DNA of 64,000 nt. Source: Imbricaverruca yamaguchii. Lineage: Eukaryota > Arthropoda > Thecostraca > Neoverrucidae. The first letter of the stretch is position 1. Each line of letters begins with the position of its first letter. The stretch lies in assembly GCA_034440575.1 (NCBI GenBank), contig JAOTOL010001615.1, positions 1,710,001-1,774,000 of the forward strand, given 5' to 3'. Positions 48,564 through 58,114 of the stretch are shown one piece after another. The position numbers and the translations under genes are program-made. The notes under the pieces are model-generated. The model had not been told where the DNA came from and searched no databases. It saw only the letters and a list, made by a program, of their open reading frames with translations.

Positions 48564-50572
48564 CTGGCGGCAGACAGGGCCAGTCACCGTCTGACAGGTA
48601 CTGGCGGCAGACAGGTCCAGTCAGCGTCTGACAAGTACTGGCGGCAGACAGGTCCAGTCACTGTCTGACAGGTACTGGCGGCAGACAGGTCCAGTCAACG
48701 TCTGACAGGTACTGGTGGCAGACAGGACCAGTCACCGTCTGACAGGTACTGGTGGCAGACAGGTCCAGTCAACGTCTGACAGGTACTGGTGGCAGACAGG
48801 TCCAGTCAACGTCTGACAGGTACTGGTGGCAGACAGGTCCAGTCAGCATCTGACAGGTACTGGCGGCAGACATGGCCAGTCACCGTCGGTACTGCCGGCA
48901 GACAGGGCCAGTCAGCGTCTGACGGGTACTGGCGGCAGACAGGGCCAGTCAGCGTCTGACAGGTACTGGTGGCAGACAGGGCCAGTCACCGTCTGACAGG
49001 TACTGGCGGCAGACAGGTCCAGTCAACGTCTGACAGGTACTGGCGGCAGACAGGTCCAGTCAACGTCTGACAGGTACTGGCGCCAGACAGGGCCAGTCAA
49101 CGTCTGACAGGCACTGGCGGCAGACAGGTCCAGTCAACGTCTGACAGGTACTGGTGGCAGACAGGTCCAGTCAACGTCTGACAGGTACTGGTGGCAGACA
49201 GGTCCAGTCACCGTCTGACAGGTACTGGTGGCAGACAGGTCCAGTCAACGTCTGACAGGTACTGGTGGCAGACAGGTCCAGTCAACGTCTGACAGGTACT
49301 GGTGGCAGACAGGTCCAGTCAGCATCTGACAGGTACTGGCGGCAGACATGGCCAGTCACCGTCGGTACTGCCGGCAGACAGGGCCAGTCAGCGTCTGACG
49401 GGTACTGGCGGCAGACATGGCCAGTCAGCATCTGACAGGTACTGGCGGCAGACAGGGGCGGGAATGGCCGAGTGGTTACGGTGTCGGGCTATGGGTGCCA
49501 AAGGTCCCGGGTTTGACTCTAGCGCCACTCAGGACATTTCCCAATCCCGCGGCCCACCGGCGAAACAGTGTGGGCGGCGCCATTAGCCGTGAATGTGCAT
49601 AAAGTGTGTTGTGAACCAACCAATAAACAAACAAACTAGCGCAAGACATGGCCAGTCAACGTCTGACAGGTACTGGCGGCAGACAGGTCCAGTCAGCGTC
49701 TGACAGATACTGACGGCACACAGGTCCAAGTGGCAGCAGACATGGCCAGTCACCATCTGACAGGTACTGGTGGCAGACAGGGCCAGTCAGCGTCTGACAG
49801 GTACTGGTGGCAGACAGGGCCAGTCAGCGTCTGACAGGTACTGGTGGCAGACAGGGCCAGTCAGCGTCTGACAGATACTGACGGCACACAGGTCCAAGTG
49901 GCAGCAGACATGGCCAGTCACCATCTGACAGGTACTGGTGGCAGACAGGGCCAGTCAGCGTCTGACAGGTACTGGCGGCAGACAGGTCCAGTCAACGTCT
50001 GACAGGTACTGGCGGCAGACAGGTCCAGTCAGCATCTGACAGGTACTGGTGGCAGACAGGGCCAGTCACCGTCTGACAGGTACTGGTGGCAGACAGGGCC
50101 AGTCACCGTCTGACAGGTACTGGTGGCAGACAGAAGGTCCAGTCAGCGTCTGACAGATACTGACGGCACACAGGTCCAAGTGGCAGCAGACATGGCCAGT
50201 CACCATCTGACAGGTACTGGTGGCAGACAGGGCCAGTCAGCGTCTGACAGGTACTGGTGGCAGACAGGGCCAGTCAGCGTCTGACAGGTACTGGTGGCAG
50301 ACAGGGCCAGTCAGCGTCTGACAGGTACTGGTGGCAGACAGGGCCAGTCAACGTCTGACAGGTACTGGTGGCAGACAGGGCAGGAGACTGGTGGCAGACA
50401 GGGCCAGTAGCGTCTGACAGGTACTGGTGGCACGACAGGTTGGGGCCAGTCAGCGTCTGACAGGTACTGGTGGCAGACAGGGCCAGTCAGCGTCTGACAG
50501 GTACTGGTGGCACACAGGTCCAGTCAGCATCTGACAGATACTGGTGGCAGACAGGGCCAGTCAACGTCTGAC
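48564..50572. repeat. 37-bp minisatellite containing the MRPL3 splice acceptor, about 49 copies
   Basis: Units join acaggtactggcggcagaca to a ggtccagtcaacgtctg part, with variants (tggtggcag, gggccag). On the gene strand each unit holds ctgtctgccgccag|tacc, identical to the real acceptor and first four exon bases of the adjacent MRPL3 exon. The array starts at that exon and extends 2 kb upstream. A family-1 SINE splits it at 49,455. The region near 50,150-50,570 contains higher-order repeats and deletions. Confidence 0.95.
49455..49636 (+). mobile_element. tRNA-derived SINE, family 1, copy b
   Basis: Same family as 44,562-44,734, with box A tggccgagtggttacgg and box B ggtttgactct, ending gaaccaaccaataaacaaac. 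Very similar to copy a throughout. Inserted in the 37-bp minisatellite. Confidence 0.9.
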
Positions 50573-50852
50573 TTTGAACGACATGCTCAGGCCACAGGAT
50601 GGTGGATACAGCCAAGTAGGACATGCATAACCTGAACACTTCCAACACAATCAGACTCAGCCATCAGACTCGAACATAATGCATTGTCAGAATTGGGAAA
50701 TGCATTCTACAAAATCCATTGTGGCAGACCCAGTTAGTTAGATCAGTGCCATAAAGCCCAAGCATTTTGGCTTTCAGGCTCCTCGACTACTATGATCATG
50801 CCACAAGGCCAAGAGAAGCAAATGCACCTAGGATCACTTGTTTGTGGGAAGG

Positions 50853-50958
50853 ATGGCAGCTGTCTCTATTATGCCAGCAGAAGCACAGCCAACGAATGGG
50901 AGATTCAAATCAACCCAGATGGCTACCTCTCGAGCCTCAGTACATTTCAAGGAGATAG
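50853..50958 (+). CDS. Weak candidate exon, plus strand
   Basis: ATG-initiated frame MAAVSIMPAEAQPTNGRFKS, then TQMATSRASVHFKEI, ending at g|gtaagc. It could also be internal, starting after gcacctag at 50,831. No family recognised and no partner exon found on this strand. Confidence 0.2.
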
Positions 50959-51106
50959 GTAAGCTGTCATTTTGATCTGTATACAAGAAGGTGGTCTACA
51001 CACAGTGAGAACAAGCATAATCAGCGAGATTGAATAGCAATGCATTACTCATAAGGTACATAGTGTTGTTTATAATAAATATATTCTATCGAATGAAAGT
51101 ACTTAC

Positions 51107-51191
51107 TCTCAACAAACATACTCTCGGTATTTTGGCTTTGTTCTTGACAAGTTTACAAACATCTTCACTGAGAATCTTAGCAGGAACAGAT
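51107..51191 (-). CDS. Candidate exon D of an unrecognised minus-strand gene
   Basis: Bounded by ctgtgcag and aga|gtaagt. One frame reads SVPAKILSEDVCKLVKNKAK, then IPRVCLLR; another ends in a stop before the donor. The first looks protein-like but its phase does not join exon C at 52,060 directly, so a missing exon or a different structure is needed. I do not recognise the family. Confidence 0.3.
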
Positions 51192-51214
51192 CTGCACAGT
51201 TTTTAATACGGGCC

Positions 51215-51540
51215 ACATCGGACAGCTCCTGGTGAGTCCCCACGAAGTCAATACGGACCACATCAGACAGCTCCTGCTCAGTCCCCACGAAGTCAATACG
51301 GATCATATCGGACAGCTCCTGCTGAGTCCCCACGAAGTCAATACGGACCACATCAGACAGCTCCTGCTCAGTCCCCACGAAGTCAATACGGATCTTATCG
51401 GACAGCTCCTGCTGAGTCCCCACGAAGTCAATAGCGGACCATATCGGACAGCCCCAAATGGGCGCTGCATGACCGATGTAGTTGATGCGCCCCTAAACTC
51501 CAATAACCAACCAATCGGACAGCTCCAGCTGAGTTTCCAC
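51215..51540. repeat. 45-bp minisatellite, about 5 copies, interrupted by a short insertion
   Basis: Units combine cagtccccacgaagtcaata with cggaccacatcagacagctc and ctg. The right end carries the insertion at 51,453-51,513. The array lies about 25 bp upstream (minus-strand sense) of the acceptor of candidate exon D. Confidence 0.85.
51453..51513 (+). mobile_element. Short SINE-tail insertion (61 bp)
   Basis: cccaaatgggcgctgcatga ... gcgcccctaaactccaataa + ccaacca, flanked by atcggacagc on both sides. The flank is also part of the host minisatellite, so the duplication is less certain than for the other copies. Ends in the aataaccaacca tail shared with SINE families 1 and 2. Confidence 0.75.
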
Positions 51541-52059
51541 ATTCATCATTTGAAGAGAAATTTTCCTCAAAGCAAGCCATTAACTTTTTTCTGATATGCC
51601 CAGACTTCTAGTTTTGTCCCCATCCCTGCTATGTTGGAGCCCCTCAAACATGCAATGCAATGAGGGATATGAAGGGCAGACAATGGTGATTAGTAGATAT
51701 GAGCCAATGATGAATGAACACCAGCCAACAGGGGGATATGAATAATACAGATCATGGAAGGGCTGGAGCTGGTGATAGAGACCAAGCAACATCTTTAGCA
51801 TGGTGGTTGAGGGCATTTACCTATTGGAATGATAGATACTGATGACAAATTAGCAGTTATATAACCATTACACTTAAACGAGTATTTGATGGCAATGGAG
51901 TATAAGTGGATTCAAACTTATCTGATCACATCCATTGATGCACTGATAGATGTGGATATGAAACAGGTATCTAAATCTGAAATAACACCCACAAGTTTGT
52001 TATCATAACCAAATGGCCTAATTAGGCACCATCATGTTCAGTTAGAACTTGTGACTTAC

Positions 52060-52153
52060 TGCAATCTCCTTCTTCATCCAAAAGTGGCGTGGAGCAGTGT
52101 GCCTGTTCTTTACTCTGGACATACATCTCACTTGTGTACATCTGACAGATTCC
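52060..52153 (-). CDS. Candidate exon C of an unrecognised minus-strand gene
   Basis: Bounded by aattatttcag and gca|gtaagt, both good sites. Reads GICQMYTSEMYVQSKEQAHC, then STPLLDEEGDC. Phase 0 in (fits exon B) and phase 1 out. I do not recognise the family. Confidence 0.45.
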
Positions 52154-52459
52154 CTGAAATAATTTACACATGGGTCAAATTAAGGCTATATGTGGCCTTT
52201 GCATGTCACAATACATACATATAAAATGTATCACATATATTTGAATATATTATATCCTGAGGCATGAAAGGAAGCTCGTTGTCACCTGTAAAACAAAAAG
52301 AACAAGATATACATAAATATAGTAAGTGTTCACTGCTGTGAACTTTGTGCTACTTGAAAAGCACATAAATGATGACTCACATCACAAGCTTTGCCATGCT
52401 ATCTTCAAATGTCAATCTTGAAGGGCAAAGGATAGAAAATGGCACAACACCATACTTAC

Positions 52460-52570
52460 ATTGATATGGTAGGAAACGAAGCTCTGCACATCAGCTGCAT
52501 GGTTCTGGATAAGCTCATCTTCAGAGTTTGCAATGACTTCTCATTGGATATCTGGATTCAACTTTGGTTC
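52460..52570 (-). pseudogene. Candidate exon B, with an in-frame TGA
   Basis: Bounded by tgatttacag and aat|gtaagt. Reads EPKLNPDIQ, stop, EVIANSEDELIQNHAADVQS, then FVSYHIN. Length 111 bp, phase 0 at both ends, fitting exon C. The stop is TGA in caatgagaa, which could have arisen from CGA by CpG decay. The other two frames are more broken. Either a pseudogene or not an exon at all. Confidence 0.4.
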
Positions 52571-52698
52571 CTGTAAATCAGTCAGCATTAACTTGGTGGC
52601 ATATATTTCAAGTCAAATTGATGATATTTAGTGAAAATGACCTGTGTCTTTTGTTCACAAACCCAAAGCTTTTTTCCAGTACATAACACATCTTGTAC

Positions 52699-52779
52699 CT
52701 CACATGGCTGAGTCTGTTGAGAATTTCTGATTTTGTATTAGGCATATTACTATCAAAGGAATGCTTGTCAAAAATGTTC
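52699..52779 (-). CDS. Candidate exon A, weak
   Basis: Bounded by ggacactgctag and gtgag|gtacaa. Reads NIFDKHSFDSNMPNTKSEIL, then NRLSHV. Its outgoing phase (2) does not fit exon B directly, so it is only a suggestion. Confidence 0.25.
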
Positions 52780-52854
52780 CTAGCAGTGTCCATCAGCTAT
52801 CACATATCATCTGAACATTGCATGAGCACACAGAAACACTTGATCTTATAACCT

Positions 52855-52918
52855 TTCCCTCTTTCCTTCCTTCCTTCTTTCTTTCCTTCCTTCTTTCCTT
52901 CCTCTTTTTCCTTCATTA
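52855..52918. repeat. Pyrimidine (CTTC)n tract
   Basis: ccttcctt/ctttctttcc repeats, about 60 bp. Confidence 0.9.
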
Positions 52919-53504
52919 TTATTATCTTTATTTTAATGTTTGTCTGTTTTATTTATTTGTTGTTCCCTTTTTAATATATCATGTTGTTTTCTTGTTTCCA
53001 TTTCTTCAGACAGAATAAGTGAGACAAAGGAGAGAGATAGTGGAGTATATTTTGGTGTGTTGTTAAAATCAGGATTATTGTTCGCTGTTTGTGTGTTGTC
53101 ATGATTAGTCAATTTGCTATTTGCACAGTTGGTGTTGGCTTTGTTGCTGACACTTGTGGATGTTCTGGGGGTAGGAGTTTGAATGTGTTGCAGTTTGTGA
53201 TGTGGCTCATTATAGTAATTTCTATAGTCTGTCCAATATTAGTCAGTAGGTTATTTTAGTTTTATGGCCCACCAACCAGCTTTGATAATTTACCTCCCAT
53301 CTTGTCTGGGATGGTGGAGTCAGAGGTTGTGATGTGCCCACATCATGTGTTGATGTTGTGCAAGTGATGTGGAATGGTACAGGCACTATTTAAGTGCTTT
53401 TTCTTGTTTTGTTTGGAGGTATGGCCATTATGACTGGTGTGTGGGTTGTTATTTTGGTGGTGCATAGCTGTGTGGCTGCAGTGTTAAAACAATATTTTTT
53501 GTTA

Positions 53505-54050
53505 GGTATGAGATGTTGAACCAAGCATGTAGCAGATGTTGAAGCAAGGAAGTAGGATGTCAAAATTTGTCATGGATTTAGTGTCATTTAAAAAGCTTGT
53601 ATTCCTTTCAGACTTAAATTTCAGCCAATGGCAAGGTATGTATGACTGTACCTGCATCCTTTGTTTTAATATTCATCATTTAGGAAGTTACATTTGGGAT
53701 ATGGAGAAAAATATAAATGCTATAAACTGATATGATATGCCATATCACACTATCAGTAATCTCTGCCTTAAAACTCCTTGCAGAATATTTCTGTATAACT
53801 ATTCCTTATCAAGACATGAACACGGTTCTTAGAAACAACATACTGTTAGCAAGGAGAGACAGAAGCCTCATAGGCACTTATCAAGGAGCAAGATGTTAAT
53901 ACTCCTTGGATATCAATGTTGACTAAGTGTTCAGATAATTGTATTTTCCACCTTGATTGATTGATTGATTATTTGGGTTTAAGGGCACTCCAACTACTAG
54001 GTCATTTATGGCCCATTTTTTTCCACCTTAATTCATAAATTAGTTATAAA
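53505..54050 (+). repeat. Penelope-linked repeat, copy 2 (CpG-decayed)
   Basis: Shares gatgt.gaaa..agca, gatgtcaaaatttgtcatgg, agtgtcatttaaaa and the tactccttgga ... gtgttcag ... ccacctt order with 43,765-44,010 and 58,115-58,575. CpGs present in those copies are TpG or CpA here (for example gatgtcgaaacgagca versus gatgttgaaccaagca). It contains the short insertion at 53,955. Confidence 0.75.
53955..54014 (-). mobile_element. Short SINE-tail insertion (60 bp)
   Basis: Plus-strand sequence gattgattgattatttgggt + ttaagggcactccaactact, ending tttatggcccattt. Flanked by ttttccacctt at 53,944-53,954 and 54,015-54,025. The (gatt)n end is the 3' tail in reverse complement. CpGs of the core are decayed here. 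Confidence 0.85.
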
Positions 54051-54518
54051 TGTTTTGGACTGTACTGTGCAATGTGGTCATAGAGCAGCATGTTCTACAA
54101 ATGTTTGTAATGATGTTCCTAACTATGTGCAACTTGTGGGCCACACTGGCCATTGGTAGTGGACCCATAACTTTGGTTTGGGCAAGGTCTAGCCCTCAAG
54201 GTGAAAAAAAACTGAATTTGACTTATCTCCTTTCCATTGAGGGTGGCTCCAGTCAGAGGCATGGTCCCTCCTCCAGTGCTGCAGCACCACATGTTAGTTT
54301 AAGTGTCTGTGATGTGCACTGGCACAAATGCTAAACTACCTTCTGCTGGCACAAATGCTGACTAATCTACTTTCCATTCAGCATAAGTGTGTCTAAGTCA
54401 TACACAAGCTGAGAGTACCACATTTTGTTTTCTGGGCACAGAAAAGTGTGTCCAAACCTACTGGGCTATACTTCTTGGTGTGCATCTACACTTTCTGATT
54501 ATTTCAGTTTAAGGTAAC

Positions 54519-54581
54519 TGTGTGTGTGTGTGATTGTGGTTTTAGGGCGCATCGACCATGGCTGGTCATTTAGCGCTCATT
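54519..54581 (-). mobile_element. Short SINE-tail insertion (63 bp)
   Basis: tgtgtgtgtgtgattgtggt + tttagggcgcatcgaccatg + gctggtcatttagcgctcat, flanked by gtttaaggtaac at 54,507-54,518 and 54,582-54,593. The tail here is a (GT)n/(CA)n run. Confidence 0.9.
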
Positions 54582-54599
54582 GTTTAAGGTAACCACAAG

Positions 54600-55395
54600 G
54601 CAAGTTTTACACACATTTTCACTTCGATGAAACGATTGAAACGATTTAGGCTTGGATACATTATGTTAGGATTTTTCATTGTAAGTTAGGAAAAAACGAA
54701 ATGCAGGACATTTTTGTTTTCTTCGAAGACAGATTACGCTAGGTCAGGCTAGGTTGTTATGTCACAGTCGTTTTAGCACTGACCCTGCACTCGTTACGGC
54801 CAGCGCTAGTATTAGTACTAATGTTTCTTTACCGTTTCACGTTTGGATGTCACCGAAATTGGCTCACTTGCTGCATGTAATCAAAGCAGGATGTTATGAG
54901 ACTAACTCTGACGTCATCAAGTGTCCTGATTAACCTGTATTTATTTTCACAAAAATCCATATTTTTTGTGCATAACGGTACAGTCGGCTTTTCTTACAGA
55001 CAACAGAGCATCCTCAGAGACAGAAACTTCGGAATATCTCTTCGAGTGAGTCCTGGACACCTCCATATCTTCATTGCTGACTGCAATATTGGCTCCGTAC
55101 CAAGGCTCTGTACCTTTTAGTTCCGTCTGATGGCGTCACCGATGGGGGACAGATTGATTTTTCGAGGCGCGCTGGACCACAAAAGTTATTTAGGACGACT
55201 TTAACTCGCCCAGTTTCGGGGAGGTTGACAGGCCCCTAAGGTTTTTCCGTCAACAGTGAAAGAGCGGCGCGCGGTAGTGCATATAAATTTCGTCCGTGAA
55301 GTTCGCAGTTCAATATTCATATTTAGCAGAAATCGACGACACCTTCGAGTTCGTCCAAAATCCGTGAAACGTTAGTCCCTATGGCCCTGACCCAC
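54600..55395. other. CpG-normal segment with ambiguous exon signals
   Basis: At about 55,000-55,045 the plus strand offers a clean micro-exon (cttttcttacag ... tcga|gtgagt; reads NRASSETETSEYLF). The minus strand offers a first-exon-like frame (MEVSRTHSKRYSEVSVSEDA + LLS|gtaaga) over the same bases. I cannot decide between them or exclude both. Confidence 0.25.
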
Positions 55396-55399
55396 CATG

Positions 55400-56285
55400 C
55401 AGACGTATTGCACGGGGCATCGAATGGTTTGACCTCCACAGGTCAACATATGTCAACCATCCAATAATGCCATAATAGTTTAGTTATGTAGACCCTTCGA
55501 TCTGCAACCACACGCTAATTCTGAAACTGCTCTCCTTTACCTCGTAGCACAAACGGTTAATTAGCTATCACTAATTATACAATTGTGTTTGCCACAGCAT
55601 TGCTTCCCGCACATTCCCATGCAATATTCTCATTCGTACTCCGGAAATGTGTATGAAATATGCATAGCTGTAACACCAATAACGTGGGCCGTCCAACGGT
55701 GGCATTGGAATCGTTGACGTCCAATTAATTCCGGAGATATATCAAAGTATGTCCCGATAAAATCAGTTTTGGACCAAATGGTTAATTTCCTATAGGGTTT
55801 AGCATGGGACCATGCGGGACTGGAAATCGTGACGCCTTCTACTTTTGTTTAAATCACCACAAACGTATGTAATGCCAGAGCACGTCAACAACAACAACGT
55901 ACGCGATTCCCCAGGGCATCGAAAGATGTGACCTCCAGAGGTCAACGAGTTCCAGTTCGATATTCTACTTTGACCTATATGTGAGGATGGAGCATGTGAC
56001 TGTCATATGTTCGAGTCGTAATGGAAGAAAGAAAATCAATAACGCTTCAAATATGAACCGAAATCTCAAAGGTTAAGGAACCATGTGACCTTGTCAGGTC
56101 AGAGGTCATGTCAGGTCAATCCGTTCCCGTGATGGAATGTGCATAACAGTCACATAGTTGTAACACCAATAATGCGGGCAGTCCAGCGTGGCATTAGAGT
56201 CATTGACGTCCGATTAATTCCGAAGATATATCAAAATATATTCCGATAAAGTCAGTTTTGGACCTGATGCATTATTTACCATAAG
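55400..56285 (+). repeat. Two diverged tandem copies of a roughly 490-bp unit
   Basis: ggggcatcgaatggtttgac / cagggcatcgaaagatgtga (55,415 and 55,913) and tgtaacaccaataacgtggg / tgtaacaccaataatgcggg (about 55,670 and 56,160), with the same order of blocks between (cattgacgtccgattaattc, gataaagtcagttttggacc). A decayed satellite or an internally duplicated element. Confidence 0.75.
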
Positions 56286-56289
56286 GCCC

Positions 56290-57240
56290 GGACACCGACC
56301 GACGTCTGCTCCTGTACGGCGGCTGTACGAAACCCGCTGCTCGTGGTAAACGCGGCGGACTTCACGACGCGGTTCCACGGAGAGCGACAGGCACGGCCAG
56401 TCGCATGGAAATTGACGGACGGTGCAGGACAGGACTGTCGGACCAACGGAGTTGGTGAGTATGAGATGCACCCTATCGCACGATAGCAATTCGACGCGGA
56501 GGTCGACGTGTAGATCGCGAACAGTTGGTTGTTGTCATCGGACGAACGGCGGATGGGCCGTCGCGCATACCGGTGCCACTGATGGCGGTGCAGCAGGCGA
56601 ACCAGGCGAAGGTACGTCCCGTCCTGAACTACCGCGAGCTGAACAGATTCGTCACGGCTCACACGGCGGGCGCGGATGTCTGTTCCGACCAACTACGCAG
56701 GGGGCGTCGGCACAGAACGCGCATCGCTGTTGTGGACATGCGAAGTGCGCACCCCCAGCTCCCGTCGGACCTCGGATGTGGCCCTACCAGACGGCCATGG
56801 TGTGTGGAATCGGTACTGCCTGTCCCGGCTTTGGCCTGAATGTCGCTCCGTCGGTGATGAAGGCCGTCATCTGCGCGGTGCTGGCACAATACCTGGACAT
56901 AGAACGCACCGTACTACCGAAGCGTGGTGCGGTCACAAGACCTGGACATAGAACGCACCGTACTACCGAAGCGTGGTGCGGTCACAAGACCTGGACATAG
57001 AACGCACCGTACTACCGAACGAGTTACGAGTGACGATCTGTTGGTCGATGACCCTGTAGTACACAGTCAGCGCACAGTCGACGAGTACACAGTCAGCGCA
57101 CAGTCGACGAGTACACAGTCAGCGCGGAGCGCGTTATGCAACACTTCGCCCAGTTTGGTCCGACATGCAGGCAACCGCAGCGAGCGGTGGACGACGCAAG
57201 CCTGCTCGGCCTGCGCACACCATGCTAAACCATATAGGAA
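56290..57240 (+). pseudogene. Decayed LTR-type retroelement reverse transcriptase
   Basis: Across frame changes it reads VPLMAVQQANQAKVRPVLNY, then RELNRFVTAHTAGADVCSDQ and RTRIAVVDMRSA, WPYQT, YCLSRL, GFGLNVAPSVMKAVICAVLA, and near 57,030 SDDLLVDD in place of the catalytic YVDD box. The order KVRP.L.YRELN ... DM..A ... GFGLNVAPS.M ... VDD is that of Ty3/BEL-type reverse transcriptases. Frameshifts and a local triplication (about 56,891-57,015) show it is dead. No LTRs, protease or integrase seen. Confidence 0.7.
56891..57018. repeat. Three-copy 49-bp tandem repeat inside the RT remnant
   Basis: acctggacatagaacgcacc + gtactaccgaagcgtggtgc + ggtcacaag repeated twice, plus a partial third copy. 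It arose after the element decayed or helped break it. A second small repeat (cagtcgacgagtacacagtc) follows at 57,075. Confidence 0.9.
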
Positions 57241-57325
57241 TTAAACATGTGGTTCAAAACTTACTTTAGCGGAATATATTTTGGCGTACCCCGTATTTAG
57301 GACGTCTCTAGGATTTGGGGGAGGG

Positions 57326-57369
57326 GAAACGATGCTACGCGCCTCTATCGTGGCGCGTAGCATCGTTTC
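57326..57369. repeat. Perfect hairpin, 18-bp arms, 8-nt loop
   Basis: Arms gaaacgatgctacgcgcc and ggcgcgtagcatcgtttc pair without mismatch around tctatcgt. GC-rich and isolated from other repeats. Confidence 0.95.
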
Positions 57370-57424
57370 AGCTAAGTAAAAGCTAGTGGTGGCGACATTT
57401 AGAGAAACACCGCTCACTTAATCT

Positions 57425-57620
57425 TTAACTGCTCTCCCCAAAATATAACTCCTTTGTTTTCCCCAATGACATGTCTATTTGGATGGTGCTTAAACTACTC
57501 TCCCAAAAATTTCACTTCTTTGTTTTCCCCAGTGGTTAGTTAGTTATTTGGGCTTTAGGGCCCATCGACCATGTTGATCATGTAGCACCCATTTTTCCCC
57601 AGTGGTATGCATAGTCGGAT
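57425..57620. repeat. Two-copy tandem repeat of about 95 bp with an insertion
   Basis: ctctcccaaaaatttcactt / ctccccaaaatataactcct, each followed by ctttgttttccccag/aatg and ggatggtgctta. The second copy is split by the short insertion at 57,537. Confidence 0.75.
57537..57592 (-). mobile_element. Short SINE-tail insertion (56 bp)
   Basis: tagttagttatttgggcttt + agggcccatcgaccatgttg + atcatgtagcacccat, flanked by ttttccccagtggt at 57,523-57,536 and 57,593-57,606, a perfect 14-bp duplication. Tail is (ttag)n in this orientation. Confidence 0.9.
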
Positions 57621-58110
57621 GGTGCTTACAGGTCATTGCAGCCCACAGGAACGTTAGTTCGTGAGGTCAAACAAAACAAAAACAAAGGTGATCTCCAGAC
57701 TGGATACGACAGAGAATACATTGCTGCATGAAAGAAGTCTGGGTAGAAGACAAGAGACAAGAGTAACTCAACTACGGAAGCCCATGAGGAGGCAAGGCAG
57801 GGACAAGGTGAGGAGGAGGACAAGGCAAGAGATAAGAGGCAAGTCCCAAGGTCATGGGACTGCACGAGGACAAGAGGCCTGGTAGGAAACAAGGGGAAGT
57901 CTCCCGGACATGGAAGCCCATGAGGGGCAAGGTTAGAGAAGTATCCAGGTCATGAGTCCGCACGAAGCACAAGCGGTCTGGTAGAGGGAAGATAGAAGTC
58001 CCCCTGCTCTTCCTGTACCTCAGCGCCCGAGGACACTCTCGAGTTCTGAAACGGCCGGACAGTGTCTGCTCTGTATCTACCGGACCAGACAGCGATTATA
58101 CCAGACCGGG
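57620..58110. other. No gene recognised
   Basis: Purine-rich with repeated caaga/aggcaag phrases; open frames on both strands without motif. Confidence 0.35.
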
Positions 58111-58114
58111 CGAT

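Larger units (their letters stand above)
50580..54530. other. CpG-depleted block
   Basis: Outside the short array at 51.2-51.5 kb, CpG dinucleotides are very rare here (roughly a dozen in 3 kb by eye), while TpG and CpA are common. Both flanks are CpG-rich. Repeats inside show CpG-to-TpG/CpA changes relative to copies outside. The simplest reading is long-term germline DNA methylation of this segment, as in a methylated gene body. Confidence 0.7.

Noticed and set aside
48564..50572. CRISPR-like regular repeats
   Set aside because: Units are contiguous with no unique spacers, in a eukaryotic intron; it is a minisatellite. The same applies to 19,365-20,812.
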